Notes under the pieces: generated by a model
Told to the model about the DNA's origin: nothing
What the model saw: the letters and a program-made list of their open reading frames with translations, nothing else
Databases searched by the model: none
Assembly (NCBI GenBank): GCA_021785115.1
Contig: JAJYGO010000108.1
Coordinates: forward strand, 1 to 42,995
DNA length: 42,995 nt
Source of the DNA: Chloroflexota bacterium
Lineage (GTDB): Bacteria; Chloroflexota; Limnocylindria; Limnocylindrales; CSP1-4
Reading direction: 5' to 3'
Shown here: in pieces, positions 25,850 through 34,381 of the stretch
How positions within the stretch are numbered: position 1 is the first letter of the stretch
Layout of the letters: the number at the start of each line of letters is the position of its first letter
Translations under genes and position numbers: made by a program

Positions 25850-27409
25850 ATGAGCGAAGCGTTCACCACCGTCGACGACGCCGAGTTCACCAGGATGGTG
25901 AGCTCCAGGGCCGGTCCGCTGCTGGGCATCGGCGCCCGGCTCGTGGCGGCCGATCGCGCCGACGTCGACGCCATCCTCGCCCTCCTCAGCCGGCCGCTCC
26001 TGGCGATGCTCCAGTCCCAGGCCACCCAGCTCGAGGAGCTGCTGGACGCCTACGGCGCCCTCCGGAACGAGCGCTGGCGCCCCTTCCGCAGCGCGGTCGC
26101 GGCCGCCAAGCTCTTCGCGGGCGTGCATTACTCGCTGCTCCACCTCATCCACGCCGTGCCCCGGTACCGCCTCCTCTGCGAGGAGGGCGACCTGCGGGCG
26201 GGCCTGCTCCAGGTCCGGCGCTTCAGCGCCGGGGTGCTGTACGCAGTCAGCCGCAGGCTGATCGAGACCGCGCCGTCCCTCGGCCTCGCGCCGCGAGCGT
26301 CCGACGCATTCGAGGAGATCCTGCCCATCGGGCGCCTGGCGCCGGACTCCCCGCTGCGGCACGTGGGTGACGTCGCGCAGACGGTGACGCGCCTGGCCAC
26401 GGCCTTCCTGAACCTCGCCGCCGGATCGGGCCCGCTCCCGCCGGCGACCTGGGCTCCCGACCCGGACCGGAAGCCGGCCGAGCTGCCGGCCGAGAACGAG
26501 CTGCGCGTGCTGGCCGAGGACTTCCACAACCTGCAGGCGCTCTACGACACCCACGTGGCGCACACGGACGTCGAGCGAGACGACCCGGACCTCCTCTCGC
26601 TCCGGGGCCACGCCTCGGTGGCCTACCACCTCCTCGGCGTGGCCACCGAGCTCGTGCACTACCGCGAGCGCCACGTCGCGAGCGCGACGTCCGCGGGCGC
26701 CCCCATCCAGCCGCTCACCCATCGCCCCGACTGGATCGAGCCGGAGCAGCTCGACGCGGCGCTGCGCGACTGCGTGCTGGCGTCCGCGGCCCGGTACGTC
26801 GAGGTCGGCCGGACGCTCGCCCAGCAGCTCCTCCGGCGTTACGCGGAGCGGGGCGAGATCACGGTGCCGGTCCCCCGGTACCGCGGCTTCCACGTGCGGC
26901 CCTCCACGCTGGTGGCCCGCGTGGCGTATCACTACGGCAGCGCGCTCTCCATGACGATCGAGGGCGAGAGCTACGACGCCGTCTCGCCGCTCGAGCTCTT
27001 CCGCGCGAACGAGGCCATCAACGCGAAGAAGCGCCGCTGGCTCGCCCAGGAGATCGGCCGCATCGTCGACGGCACCGAGGAGCGGCTCGGGGACGACCTG
27101 GTCCGGGCCGTCCGCAACGTCCTCACGCGCCTCTCGGACGAGGCCAAGGTGATCCTGTACGAGCAGCCGATCGCGTGCATCGAGGAGCAGCCCGGCGAGG
27201 GACAGCCGGTCCTCTCGTTCATCGTGGACGCGGTGGCCCGGCTCCAGGCGCTGGGGAAGATCGACATCGTCCGGACCGTCACCGCGACCTTCCGGGGGGA
27301 CCGCCGCGTGCTCGCGGACATCGAGCTGCTGGCGGCGCACGGCTACGGCGAGGACGCGTACGGGAACAACGTCGCCCTGCCGGAGGCGCTGGACTACCTG
27401 CGGCGCTGA
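25850..27409 (+). CDS. Uncharacterised protein with embedded HPr-like domain, 519 aa
   Basis: The first ~335 residues are mostly helical and unrecognised. Residues 343-390 match the start of the HPr phosphocarrier fold: FHVRPSTLVARVAYHYGSAL corresponds to the active-site region of HPr. His348 matches phospho-site His15, Arg350 matches Arg17, and Ser379 lies exactly 31 residues after His348, as Ser46 follows His15. The last ~130 residues are again helical and unrecognised. No membrane segment or signal peptide is seen. It follows the putative homoserine kinase gene by 51 bp. It may be phosphorylated by a PTS enzyme or HPr kinase, or keep only the fold. Confidence 0.7.
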   Translation: MSEAFTTVDDAEFTRMVSSRAGPLLGIGARLVAADRADVDAILALLSRPLLAMLQSQATQLEELLDAYGALRNERWRPFRSAVAAAKLFAGVHYSLLHLIHAVPRYRLLCEEGDLRAGLLQVRRFSAGVLYAVSRRLIETAPSLGLAPRASDAFEEILPIGRLAPDSPLRHVGDVAQTVTRLATAFLNLAAGSGPLPPATWAPDPDRKPAELPAENELRVLAEDFHNLQALYDTHVAHTDVERDDPDLLSLRGHASVAYHLLGVATELVHYRERHVASATSAGAPIQPLTHRPDWIEPEQLDAALRDCVLASAARYVEVGRTLAQQLLRRYAERGEITVPVPRYRGFHVRPSTLVARVAYHYGSALSMTIEGESYDAVSPLELFRANEAINAKKRRWLAQEIGRIVDGTEERLGDDLVRAVRNVLTRLSDEAKVILYEQPIACIEEQPGEGQPVLSFIVDAVARLQALGKIDIVRTVTATFRGDRRVLADIELLAAHGYGEDAYGNNVALPEALDYLRR

Positions 27410-27472
27410 CGCGACCCCGCGCGGATCCGGTAGCCTGGACGACGGCGAGCTCACGACGCGAGGAGGTGGCAC

Positions 27473-28339
27473 ATGGCGAAGGTGGCGTTCCTGGGGACGG
27501 GCCTCATGGGCTCCGCGATGATCGAGGCGATGCTGAAGCGGGGCGACTCGGTCCAGGCGTGGAACCGCACGCTGGAGCGGGCGCGCCCGCTGGAGAGGCT
27601 CGGCGCCCGCATCGCGCAGACCCCGGCCGACGCGGCGGCGGGCGCCGAGCGCGTCCACCTCCTCGTGAGCGACGACGCGGCGGTCGACGGCGTGCTGGCG
27701 GCCCTGCGCCCCGGCCTGGCGCGCGGCGCCGTCGTGGTGGACCACAGCACGGTCTCCCCGGCCGGCACCGCCGCCCGGTTCGCCCGCTGCGAGCGGGACG
27801 GCATCCCGTTCCTCCACGCGCCGGTGTTCATGGGGCCGCAGCACTGCCGGGACGCGCAGGGCCTGATGCTCTGCGCCGGTCCCCGCGCCCTCTTCGAGCG
27901 CGCGCAGCCCTTCCTCCAGGCGATGACAGGCAAGCTCTGGTACGTGGGGGAGCGCCGGGACCTCGCCGCGGCCTACAAGCTGTTCGGCAACGCGATGATC
28001 CTGACCATCACCGGCGGGCTCGCCGACGTCTACCAGATGGCGGCGCAGCTCGGGATCCCCGCGACCGAGGCCCACGGGGTCTTCGCCCACTTCAAGCCGG
28101 CGGCGACCATCGACTTCCGCGGGAAGGCCATGGCCGAGGGGAACTTCAAGCCCGCCTTCGAGCTGGTGATGGCGCGGAAGGACGTGCGCCTCATGATCGA
28201 GGCCGCGGGCGCGGCCCCGCTGACGCTCCTGCCGGCGCTGGCGCAGCGCATGGACGAGGTCATCGCCAGCGGGCATGGGCACGAAGACGCCGGCGTGATC
28301 GCGCACGATCGCCGGGCCCCGGACGGCCGCTCCTCCTGA
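27473..28339 (+). CDS. 3-Hydroxyisobutyrate dehydrogenase-like NAD(P)-dependent reductase, 288 aa
   Basis: A beta-hydroxyacid dehydrogenase family protein. The dinucleotide motif FLGTGLMGSAM is at 6-16, and catalytic Lys169 with Asn173 lies in AAYKLFGNAM. The usual substrate loop (DAPVSGG) reads HAPVFMGPQ, so the Ser-Gly-Gly is absent; substrate could differ from 3-hydroxyisobutyrate (for example a glyoxylate/succinic-semialdehyde-type or imine reductase). A strong ribosome site (GAGGAGGT) precedes the ATG. Length is normal. Confidence 0.85.
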   Translation: MAKVAFLGTGLMGSAMIEAMLKRGDSVQAWNRTLERARPLERLGARIAQTPADAAAGAERVHLLVSDDAAVDGVLAALRPGLARGAVVVDHSTVSPAGTAARFARCERDGIPFLHAPVFMGPQHCRDAQGLMLCAGPRALFERAQPFLQAMTGKLWYVGERRDLAAAYKLFGNAMILTITGGLADVYQMAAQLGIPATEAHGVFAHFKPAATIDFRGKAMAEGNFKPAFELVMARKDVRLMIEAAGAAPLTLLPALAQRMDEVIASGHGHEDAGVIAHDRRAPDGRSS

Positions 28340-28368
28340 TCCCGCCGGTGGAGAGAGTCGGGGGCGCC

Positions 28369-29073
28369 ATGCGGGTCCTCTGCGGGACGAGCGGCTACAG
28401 CTACCCGGCGTGGAAGGGGTCCTTCTACCCGGCGGACCTTCCGAACCAGCGGATGCTGGCGTTCTACGCCGGGCGGCTGCCCACCGTGGAGGTGAACAAC
28501 ACCTTCTACCGCATGCCGACCGCGAAGACGTTCTCGGCCTGGCGTGCCCAGGTCGGCGACGCGTTCCGGTTCGCCGTCAAGGCGCCCCAGCGCATCACGC
28601 ACCGTGAGCGGCTGGTCGGCTCCGCGGAGTCCGTCGCCTTCCTGTTCCGGGAGGCGGCCGAGCTCGGCACCAGGCTGGGCCCGGTGCTGTTCCAGCTGCC
28701 GCCCCAGCTCAGGAAGGACGTCCCGCGCCTCGCCGCGTTCCTCGAGCTGCTGCCGGCGGGCGGCCGGGCCGCCTTCGAGTTCCGCCACGCCTCCTGGTTC
28801 GGCGACGACGTGTTCACGGCCCTCCACGCGCGCAACGCCGCGCTCTGCGTGGCGGAGGCGGAGGCGCTGGAGACGCCGCTGGTGGCGACCGCGGACTGGG
28901 GCTATTTGCGGCTGCGGCGGCCCGAGTACTCCGAGCCGGCCCTGGCTGCCTGGGCCGAGCGCATCCTCCGGCAACCCTGGACCGAGGCCTACGCCTTCCT
29001 CAAGCACGAGGACGGCGCGCGCGGCCCGCTGCTGGCGGCCGCCCTCGCTGCGCTGGTGGGGGCGAAGCCCTGA
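28369..29073 (+). CDS. DUF72 (YecE-like) protein, 234 aa
   Basis: A TIM-barrel protein of the DUF72 family. Signature segments include VLCGTSGYSYPAWKGSFYP at the start, VEVNNTFYRMP and FRFAVKAPQRITH. The biochemical role of the family is unsettled. The ATG at 28369 fits homologues. It is 29 bases after the dehydrogenase stop, in the same direction, and converges on ligD; the 68-bp gap has only a weak 6-bp dyad (29118-29134) without a T-tract. Confidence 0.88.
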   Translation: MRVLCGTSGYSYPAWKGSFYPADLPNQRMLAFYAGRLPTVEVNNTFYRMPTAKTFSAWRAQVGDAFRFAVKAPQRITHRERLVGSAESVAFLFREAAELGTRLGPVLFQLPPQLRKDVPRLAAFLELLPAGGRAAFEFRHASWFGDDVFTALHARNAALCVAEAEALETPLVATADWGYLRLRRPEYSEPALAAWAERILRQPWTEAYAFLKHEDGARGPLLAAALAALVGAKP

Positions 29074-29141
29074 CGCGCCGGCGCCGGGGACCGCGGCGCG
29101 CTCGAGCGGAGGGCGGGGAGGACCGGGCGTCCTCGGGCGGC

Positions 29142-31691
29142 TCAGCGCCCGGCCGCCGGGGCACGCGCCCGCAGGCGCTCGAGCGCGGCCACGAGATCGG
29201 GGCGCAGCGAGAGGACGGGCCGCAGCGGATCTTCCCCCAGCCGCTCCAGGCGCGCCGGGACGCTCCGGATGGTGTGCCGGCGCGGGTCGAGCCGCAGGTT
29301 CACCTCGCTCCAGCGGAGCGGCGTCGAGACCGGGGCGCCCGGGCGGGGACGCACGCTGAAGGGGGCCACGATCGTCTTGCCCTGCCCGTTCTGCAGGCAG
29401 TCGAGGTAGACGCGGCCGCCGCGCGCCGGGATGGAGCGGGCGACGGTCGCCACCTCCGGCATCTCCTCCACCACCCGCCGCGCGAGCACCAGCGCCAGGT
29501 CGCGCGACTGGTCGTGCGTGCACTGGCCGCCGAGCGGAATCAGGAGGTGGAGCCCCGCTTGCCCGGTGGTCTTCGGGAAGATCGGCAGGCCCAGCTCCTC
29601 ACAGAGCGCGTGCAGGCGCCGCGCGATCCGGATCACGTGGGCGAAGGGCGCCTCCTTCGGGTCGAGGTCGATGACGCACCAGTCCGGGCGGCCGGGATCG
29701 GCGACACGGAGATCGGACACGTGGAGCGGGATGGTGCCGAGGTTCACGACGTGGAGCAGCGTCTCGACGTCGTCGCAGACGAAGGCCGCGATCTCCCGCC
29801 GCGCCTCCTCGCTCCAGCTGCGCGCCGTCCGGACCCAGGCCGGCGTCCACTCCGGCGCGTCCTTCTGGAAGAAGGACTTCCCCTCGATGCCGTCCGGGTA
29901 GCGCGTCAGCGTGAGCGGGCGGTCGCGCAGGAAGGGGAGGAGCCAGGGCGCGATGGTCCGGTGATAGGCGACGAGGTCGCCCTTGGTGAGGCCCTCCCCC
30001 GGCCAGAAGACCTTCTCCAGATTCGTGAGGCGCGGCTCCCTCGCCTCCTCCCGGAGCGGCGCCGGGGCCGGAGCGTCGCGTGGACCCGCCGGGTCGATCT
30101 GTCCCGGCGTCTTGTCGTCGCGCAGCCGCACGAACACGGGGTGACGAAGGAGCCCGTCCTCCGTCCACTCGAGGTAGCGCACCTCGCACACCATCCCGGG
30201 TTCGACCCACGCGTGCCCGCGGCCGCGCGGCACCGCGCCCCCGCAAGCCGGCGCGGCGCGCACGCGGGACGAGAGCCGCGCGCGGATGCTCGCCAGGTCG
30301 GCGGCGCCGAACCCGCTCCCGACGCGGCCGGCGTACCGCAGCCCGCCCTGGCCGGCGGCCGCGAGGTGCAGCGCCCCGAAGCCGGTCCGGCCGCGCGCGG
30401 GCGCGGTGAACCCGACCACGGCGAAGTCCCCGGTCCGTTCGGCCCGGATCTTCTGCCAGGCCGCTGAGCGACCGGCGCGGTAGGGGGCGTCCGCGCGCTT
30501 CGCGACCACGCCCTCGAGGCCGCGGGCGACGGCCCGGCGGAAGAGCTCCTCCCCCTGCGCCTCGACGTGATCGGCGAGGCGCACGGCGCCGGCGGCCGGC
30601 ACGATCCGCGCGAGCAGTGCCTTGCGGGCCGAGAGCGGCAGCGGTCGCACGTCGAAGCCGTCGAGCGCGAGCAGGTCGAACGCGAAGAGCGTGGCCGGGC
30701 GCTCCAGGCCGGCGCGGGCGATCTCGGCCGCGCTGGAGAGGGTCGACCGGCCCTGCAGGGCCTGGAACGACGGCCGCCCCTCGCGGTCGAGGACCACCAC
30801 CTCGCCGTCGAGCAGGACCGCGTCGTGCGGCACCGCGAGGAGCGCCCTGGCGACCTCCGGGTAGAGCGCGGTGGCGTCGCGGCCGCTGCGGTAGAGGAGA
30901 CGCACCTCCTGCCCGCGACGCGCCGCGCGGAGCCGGAACCCGTCGTACTTCAGCTCGAAGAGCCACCCGGGCCCGGAGAAGGGCGCCGCACGCGCCTGCG
31001 CGAGCATGGGCTCGGCCCGCTCCGGGTCGACCTGGCGCCGTGGCGCGCCGAGCCGCGTGAGCTCGGCCTCGAGCGTCGCGGACGCCTCCCGCCCCGCGGC
31101 GAGCTCCTCCAGCGTGCGGCCCGAGAGCACCGAGGCCTCGCCCGGCGGCGGCGCGCCGGCGAAGGCGTCGCGGTGCTTGATGAGGAGCCAGTCCCTGGGC
31201 GACCTCCGGGTGCGCACCAGCGTCCACGCACCCCGGAGCTTCCGGCCGTCGAGCTCGAAGAGGAGCTTGCCGCCGGCGAGCCCCTCGTCCACGTCCGCCA
31301 GCGGCCGCCAGGTGCCCGTGTCCCAGACGACGACCGCACCCGCGCCGTAGTTGCCCGCGGGGATCACGCCCTCGAAGGTGGCGTACTCCACCGGGTGGTC
31401 CTCGACGCGCACGGCCATCCGCTTGTCGGCGGGATCGTCCGAAGGCCCCTTCGGGACCGCCCACGACAGGAGGACGCCGCGGTGCTCCAGCCGGAAGTCG
31501 TAGTGGAGTCGGCTGGCCGCGTGCTTCTGCACGACGAACAGCCCGGCGGCCGGCCCCCTCGCTGCCGTCCCCGGCCGGGCCGCGTCGCCGCGCGTCGCCG
31601 CGCCCGCCGACCCGAAGGGCTCGGGGGTCGCGGACGCCCGTCGCTTCGAGCGAAATCGCCCAAGCGGGTCGGCGCCGGGCCGTGCAGCCAT
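29142..31691 (-). CDS. ligD: Multifunctional DNA ligase D (PE-LIG-POL), 849 aa
   Basis: An ATP-dependent end-joining ligase with three domains in the order phosphoesterase (about 50-180), ligase (about 225-520) and primase-type polymerase (about 560-849). The phosphoesterase shows HYDFRLEH (His63, Asp65) and VEDHP (His99). The adenylation lysine is Lys248 in FELKYDGFRL. The polymerase shows the DxD motif VIDLDP. It repairs double-strand breaks with Ku. The ATG at 31691 is chosen because an upstream in-frame ATG would run into ku. It is divergent from ku with only 20 bp between starts. Confidence 0.93.
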   Translation of the reverse strand: MAARPGADPLGRFRSKRRASATPEPFGSAGAATRGDAARPGTAARGPAAGLFVVQKHAASRLHYDFRLEHRGVLLSWAVPKGPSDDPADKRMAVRVEDHPVEYATFEGVIPAGNYGAGAVVVWDTGTWRPLADVDEGLAGGKLLFELDGRKLRGAWTLVRTRRSPRDWLLIKHRDAFAGAPPPGEASVLSGRTLEELAAGREASATLEAELTRLGAPRRQVDPERAEPMLAQARAAPFSGPGWLFELKYDGFRLRAARRGQEVRLLYRSGRDATALYPEVARALLAVPHDAVLLDGEVVVLDREGRPSFQALQGRSTLSSAAEIARAGLERPATLFAFDLLALDGFDVRPLPLSARKALLARIVPAAGAVRLADHVEAQGEELFRRAVARGLEGVVAKRADAPYRAGRSAAWQKIRAERTGDFAVVGFTAPARGRTGFGALHLAAAGQGGLRYAGRVGSGFGAADLASIRARLSSRVRAAPACGGAVPRGRGHAWVEPGMVCEVRYLEWTEDGLLRHPVFVRLRDDKTPGQIDPAGPRDAPAPAPLREEAREPRLTNLEKVFWPGEGLTKGDLVAYHRTIAPWLLPFLRDRPLTLTRYPDGIEGKSFFQKDAPEWTPAWVRTARSWSEEARREIAAFVCDDVETLLHVVNLGTIPLHVSDLRVADPGRPDWCVIDLDPKEAPFAHVIRIARRLHALCEELGLPIFPKTTGQAGLHLLIPLGGQCTHDQSRDLALVLARRVVEEMPEVATVARSIPARGGRVYLDCLQNGQGKTIVAPFSVRPRPGAPVSTPLRWSEVNLRLDPRRHTIRSVPARLERLGEDPLRPVLSLRPDLVAALERLRARAPAAGR

Positions 31692-31711
31692 GGAGCCCCT
31701 ATAACGGCCCC
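31692..31711. promoter_or_regulatory. 20-bp divergent gap between ligD and ku
   Basis: The whole intergenic space is 20 bases, rich in CCCC/GGCCCC with a central TATAAC. Two ordinary promoters with leaders cannot fit, so promoter elements must lie inside the opposing reading frames, or the true starts are further in (ku also has an ATG at 31727). Transcripts would be leaderless or nearly so, or depend on antisense-overlapping promoters. Confidence 0.4.
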
Positions 31712-32593
31712 ATGCCCGCCCGTTCCATGGCATCCGGGACCATCTCCTTCGGCCTGGTCACCATCCCTGTGAAGCTCTACCCCGCGACCCAGCCCTCGGC
31801 CGGCATCTCGTTCAACTTGCTGCACGCGAAGGACGGCGCGCGCCTGCGGCAGCAGTACGTGTGCCTGCAGGACGGCGAGAGGGTGGAGCGCGACGAGATG
31901 GTGAAGGGGTACGAGTTCGCGAAGGATCGGTACGTCACCTTCACGGCCGAGGAGCTGAAGGTGCTGGAGGCGACGGCGACGCAGGCCATCGAGATCGCCG
32001 AGTTCGTCCCCGCCGAGAAGGTCGACCCGATCTACTTCGACAAGGCCTATTACCTCGGGCCCGACAAGGGCGGCGACAAGGCCTACCGCCTGCTGTCGGA
32101 GGCGCTCCGCCGCTCCGGGAAGGCCGCGCTGGCGCGGTATGCGGCGCGCGGCAAGCAGCACCTGGTGCTCCTCCGTCCGGCCGACGGCCGGCTCGTGATG
32201 CAGCAGCTCGTCTACCCGGACGAGATCCGCCCCTTCGCCGAGGTGCCGGTCCCGGAGGTCGAGCTCCAGGACCCGGAGCTGCAGCTCGCGCTGCGCCTCA
32301 TCGAGCAGAGCACCTCGACGGAGTTTCACCCTGAATCCTATCGCGACGAGGTGCGGGCACGCACGCTGGAGGCCATCGAACGCAAGGTGGCGGGCCAGGA
32401 GATCGCGGTCGCGCCCGCCGCGGCGCCGCAGGGACAGGTCATCGACCTGCTCGAGGCGTTGAAGGCGAGCCTGGCGGCGAGTGGGGGCGGTGCAGCGCCG
32501 CCCGGCGCCTCCGAGGAGCGGAGGCCACCGAAGCGGGCGCGCGGATCGGAGGCCCCCCGGAGGGCTGCGCGCGCCAGGCCCGCACGCCGGTAG
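31712..32593 (+). CDS. ku: Ku DNA end-binding protein, 293 aa
   Basis: The bacterial Ku homodimer threads onto broken DNA ends and recruits LigD. The family start ASGTISFGLVTIPVKLY is present at residues 7-23. The body contains CLQDGERVERDEMVKGYEF and ends in a basic tail (RRPPKRARGSEAPRRAARAR), typical for DNA binding. The ATG at 31712 is used; 31727 is an alternative. A single ku next to a full-length ligD suggests a complete two-component end-joining system. Confidence 0.93.
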   Translation: MPARSMASGTISFGLVTIPVKLYPATQPSAGISFNLLHAKDGARLRQQYVCLQDGERVERDEMVKGYEFAKDRYVTFTAEELKVLEATATQAIEIAEFVPAEKVDPIYFDKAYYLGPDKGGDKAYRLLSEALRRSGKAALARYAARGKQHLVLLRPADGRLVMQQLVYPDEIRPFAEVPVPEVELQDPELQLALRLIEQSTSTEFHPESYRDEVRARTLEAIERKVAGQEIAVAPAAAPQGQVIDLLEALKASLAASGGGAAPPGASEERRPPKRARGSEAPRRAARARPARR

Positions 32594-32678
32594 CCGCCCG
32601 GGCACGCCTCGGGCGCCACCCCGAAGACCGATCGGATCCGACCCGCGCCGCGTCAGGGAGCCATGGTAGCGGGAGGGC

Positions 32679-33200
32679 GTGGAAGACGACGGGACGCGAC
32701 CGCCACGCGCACGGCTGCAGCTCCTCCGGCGGGAGGAGCCCTCCTGTGGTGGGCATCCGCTCACCTCTCCGGCCGCGGCTGCGCGCGCGGCGGCGGCCCG
32801 CGGCTGGTACCGGCGTGGCTGCGCGCTCGAGGAGGCGGCGCCCGCGAAGGCGATCGCCGCCTACCGGCGCGCCGTCGCGCTGCAGCCCGACCACGCGGAG
32901 GCACGCCTGAACCTGGGGCGGCTCCTGCACGAGACGGGCGACGTCACGGCCGCCGAGGCGCAGTACCGGCGCGCCCTCGAGATCGCCCCCCGGGATCCCA
33001 TCGCATGGTTCAACCTCGCCGTGTCGCTCGAGGACCTGGGACGCGCGGAGGCGGCGCTCGACGCCTACGGCCATGCGCTGGACCTCGATCCCGCCCTGCT
33101 GGACGCGCGCGCGAACGCCGCGCGCCTCTGCGAGCGGCTCGGCCGCCACCGGGAGGCTGTGCGGCACCTCTCCGCCGCCCGGCGAGCGCAGCGCGCCTGA
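32679..33200 (+). CDS. TPR-repeat protein, 173 aa
   Basis: Three to four tetratricopeptide repeats fill residues ~45-165 (for example KAIAAYRRAVALQPDHAEAR and TAAEAQYRRALEIAPRDPIA), each with the small-residue and proline spacing typical of TPRs. These scaffold protein-protein contacts. The first ~45 residues look non-repetitive. The GTG at 32679 has GGGAGG only two bases upstream, so the exact start is doubtful. It is in the same direction as ku, 85 bp downstream; a functional link is unproven. Confidence 0.65.
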   Translation: MEDDGTRPPRARLQLLRREEPSCGGHPLTSPAAAARAAAARGWYRRGCALEEAAPAKAIAAYRRAVALQPDHAEARLNLGRLLHETGDVTAAEAQYRRALEIAPRDPIAWFNLAVSLEDLGRAEAALDAYGHALDLDPALLDARANAARLCERLGRHREAVRHLSAARRAQRA

Positions 33201-33376
33201 GGAGCCGCCGCGCCGGATCTCCACCCGGCGCGGGTGAGGTTCCCACTCGCGGCCTCCAGCGCCGGCTCGGCACGCCGCGGTGACGTCTCGAGATCGCGAT
33301 ATCGCCCGGCTCCGGACGGGGCAACGAGGTTCCCACATGGCATTTCCATGAGGGAGAATCGCGGCGGGAGGACGTG
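33201..33376 (+). promoter_or_regulatory. Intergenic region with repeated 11-bp motif upstream of efflux operon
   Basis: GAGGTTCCCAC occurs at 33236-33246 and again at 33326-33336, 90 bp apart in the same orientation. The second copy is followed by a small dyad (CATGG, five bases, CCATG). The region precedes the HlyD-type gene by 40 bases and probably holds the operon promoter; I see no clear -35/-10 pair. Confidence 0.3.
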
Positions 33377-34381
33377 GTGCTCGCTCGAGTCGTGGTGCTG
33401 ATGGCCGGCGTGGGTGCCCTGGCCTGCCGTGCCGGGGAACCGATCCCGCACGCCGGGTTCCTCGACGCGCCGGTCGCCGCCGTCGCGGCGCAGATCGCCG
33501 GCCGCGTCGAGTCCGTCGCCGTGCAGGAGGGCGACCGCGTCCACCGCGGCCAGCTGCTGGCGCAGCGCGAGGCGCGCGACCGGGAGGCCGCCGTCGCGCA
33601 GGCGCGCGCGGCGGTCGAGCAGGCGCGGGCCGCGCTCCGCGAGGCCAGGGCCAACCTCGAGGCCGCCTTGCCGGGCGTGCGCGGCGCCAGCGCCGACGTC
33701 GCGCGCGCGGGCGCCACCCTGGAGGAGGCGCAGCTCAACTTCGCGCGGGCCCAGCAGCTCGCCACGGGCGAAGCGGCCTCGGCCCAGCAGCTGGACGCGG
33801 CGCGCGCGCGATACCGCGAGGCGCAGGCGACGCTCGAGTCCCTCGCGGCCAGCAAGGGCTCGGCGCAGGGCCGGGTGGGCGCGCTCGCCGCCGCGGTGGC
33901 GCACGCGAACGCCTCCGTCGGCGTCTCCGAGGCGGCGCTCGCGCTGGCGGAGGCCGAGCTGGCCCAGGCGCAGGTGCGCTGCCCGTTCGACGGGACCGTC
34001 GTCGACCGGGACCTCGAGCCCGGCGAGTGGGCCGCCCCGGGAACGCCCATCGTGACGGTGGAGAGCCTGGAGCGCCTCTGGGTGCGGCTCGACGTCGAGG
34101 AGACCCACCTCCAGGGGCTCCGGCTCGGCGATCCGGCGCGGGTGCGGGTCCTCGCGATCCCCGGCCGCACCTTCTCCGGGCGCGTCATCGAGATCGGCGC
34201 CGAGGGCGAGTTCGCCGTCAACCGCGACGTGAAGCGCGGGCGCCCCGACATCCGGACCTTCCGCGTGCGGGTCGCGCTGGAAGACCGGTCGGACGAGCTG
34301 CGCCCCGGGATGACGGCCGAGGTCGTCCCCCTCGACGGCGCGCGCGCCGCCAGCGCGCCGGCCGCCGCGCGCCGACCGTGA
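33377..34381 (+). CDS. HlyD-family membrane-fusion/efflux adaptor, 334 aa
   Basis: A periplasmic adaptor with the HlyD/MFP architecture: N-terminal hydrophobic segment with Cys18-containing start (a relaxed lipobox, ALAC), first lipoyl half (SVAVQEGDRVHRGQLLAQ), a long Ala/Glu-rich coiled coil (about 65-200), second lipoyl half (VRCPFDGTVVDRDLEPGEW) and a beta-barrel. It links an inner-membrane ABC exporter to the periplasm. Start chosen is the GTG at 33377 because GGGAGG lies five bases upstream; a GTG at 33374 also exists. It overlaps the ATPase gene by four bases (GTGA). Confidence 0.85.
   Translation: MLARVVVLMAGVGALACRAGEPIPHAGFLDAPVAAVAAQIAGRVESVAVQEGDRVHRGQLLAQREARDREAAVAQARAAVEQARAALREARANLEAALPGVRGASADVARAGATLEEAQLNFARAQQLATGEAASAQQLDAARARYREAQATLESLAASKGSAQGRVGALAAAVAHANASVGVSEAALALAEAELAQAQVRCPFDGTVVDRDLEPGEWAAPGTPIVTVESLERLWVRLDVEETHLQGLRLGDPARVRVLAIPGRTFSGRVIEIGAEGEFAVNRDVKRGRPDIRTFRVRVALEDRSDELRPGMTAEVVPLDGARAASAPAAARRP

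Noticed and set aside
24953..28306. Very long open frame (over 1100 codons) on the minus strand
   Set aside because: It lies antisense to four well-supported genes, has Arg/Val/His-rich low-complexity translation with no domain, and results from high GC at codon position three.
29118..29134. Terminator between DUF72 and ligD genes
   Set aside because: The dyad has only 6-bp arms and no T-tract, so it is not distinguishable from chance in GC-rich DNA.
31682..31711. Upstream ku start at 31682 and upstream ligD start at 31733
   Set aside because: Each would overlap the other gene and add residues not seen at the start of family members.
33377..34381. Lipoprotein assignment for the HlyD-type adaptor
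   Set aside because: The cysteine near residue 17 is preceded by ALA rather than a canonical LxA/G lipobox, so it is mentioned only as possible.
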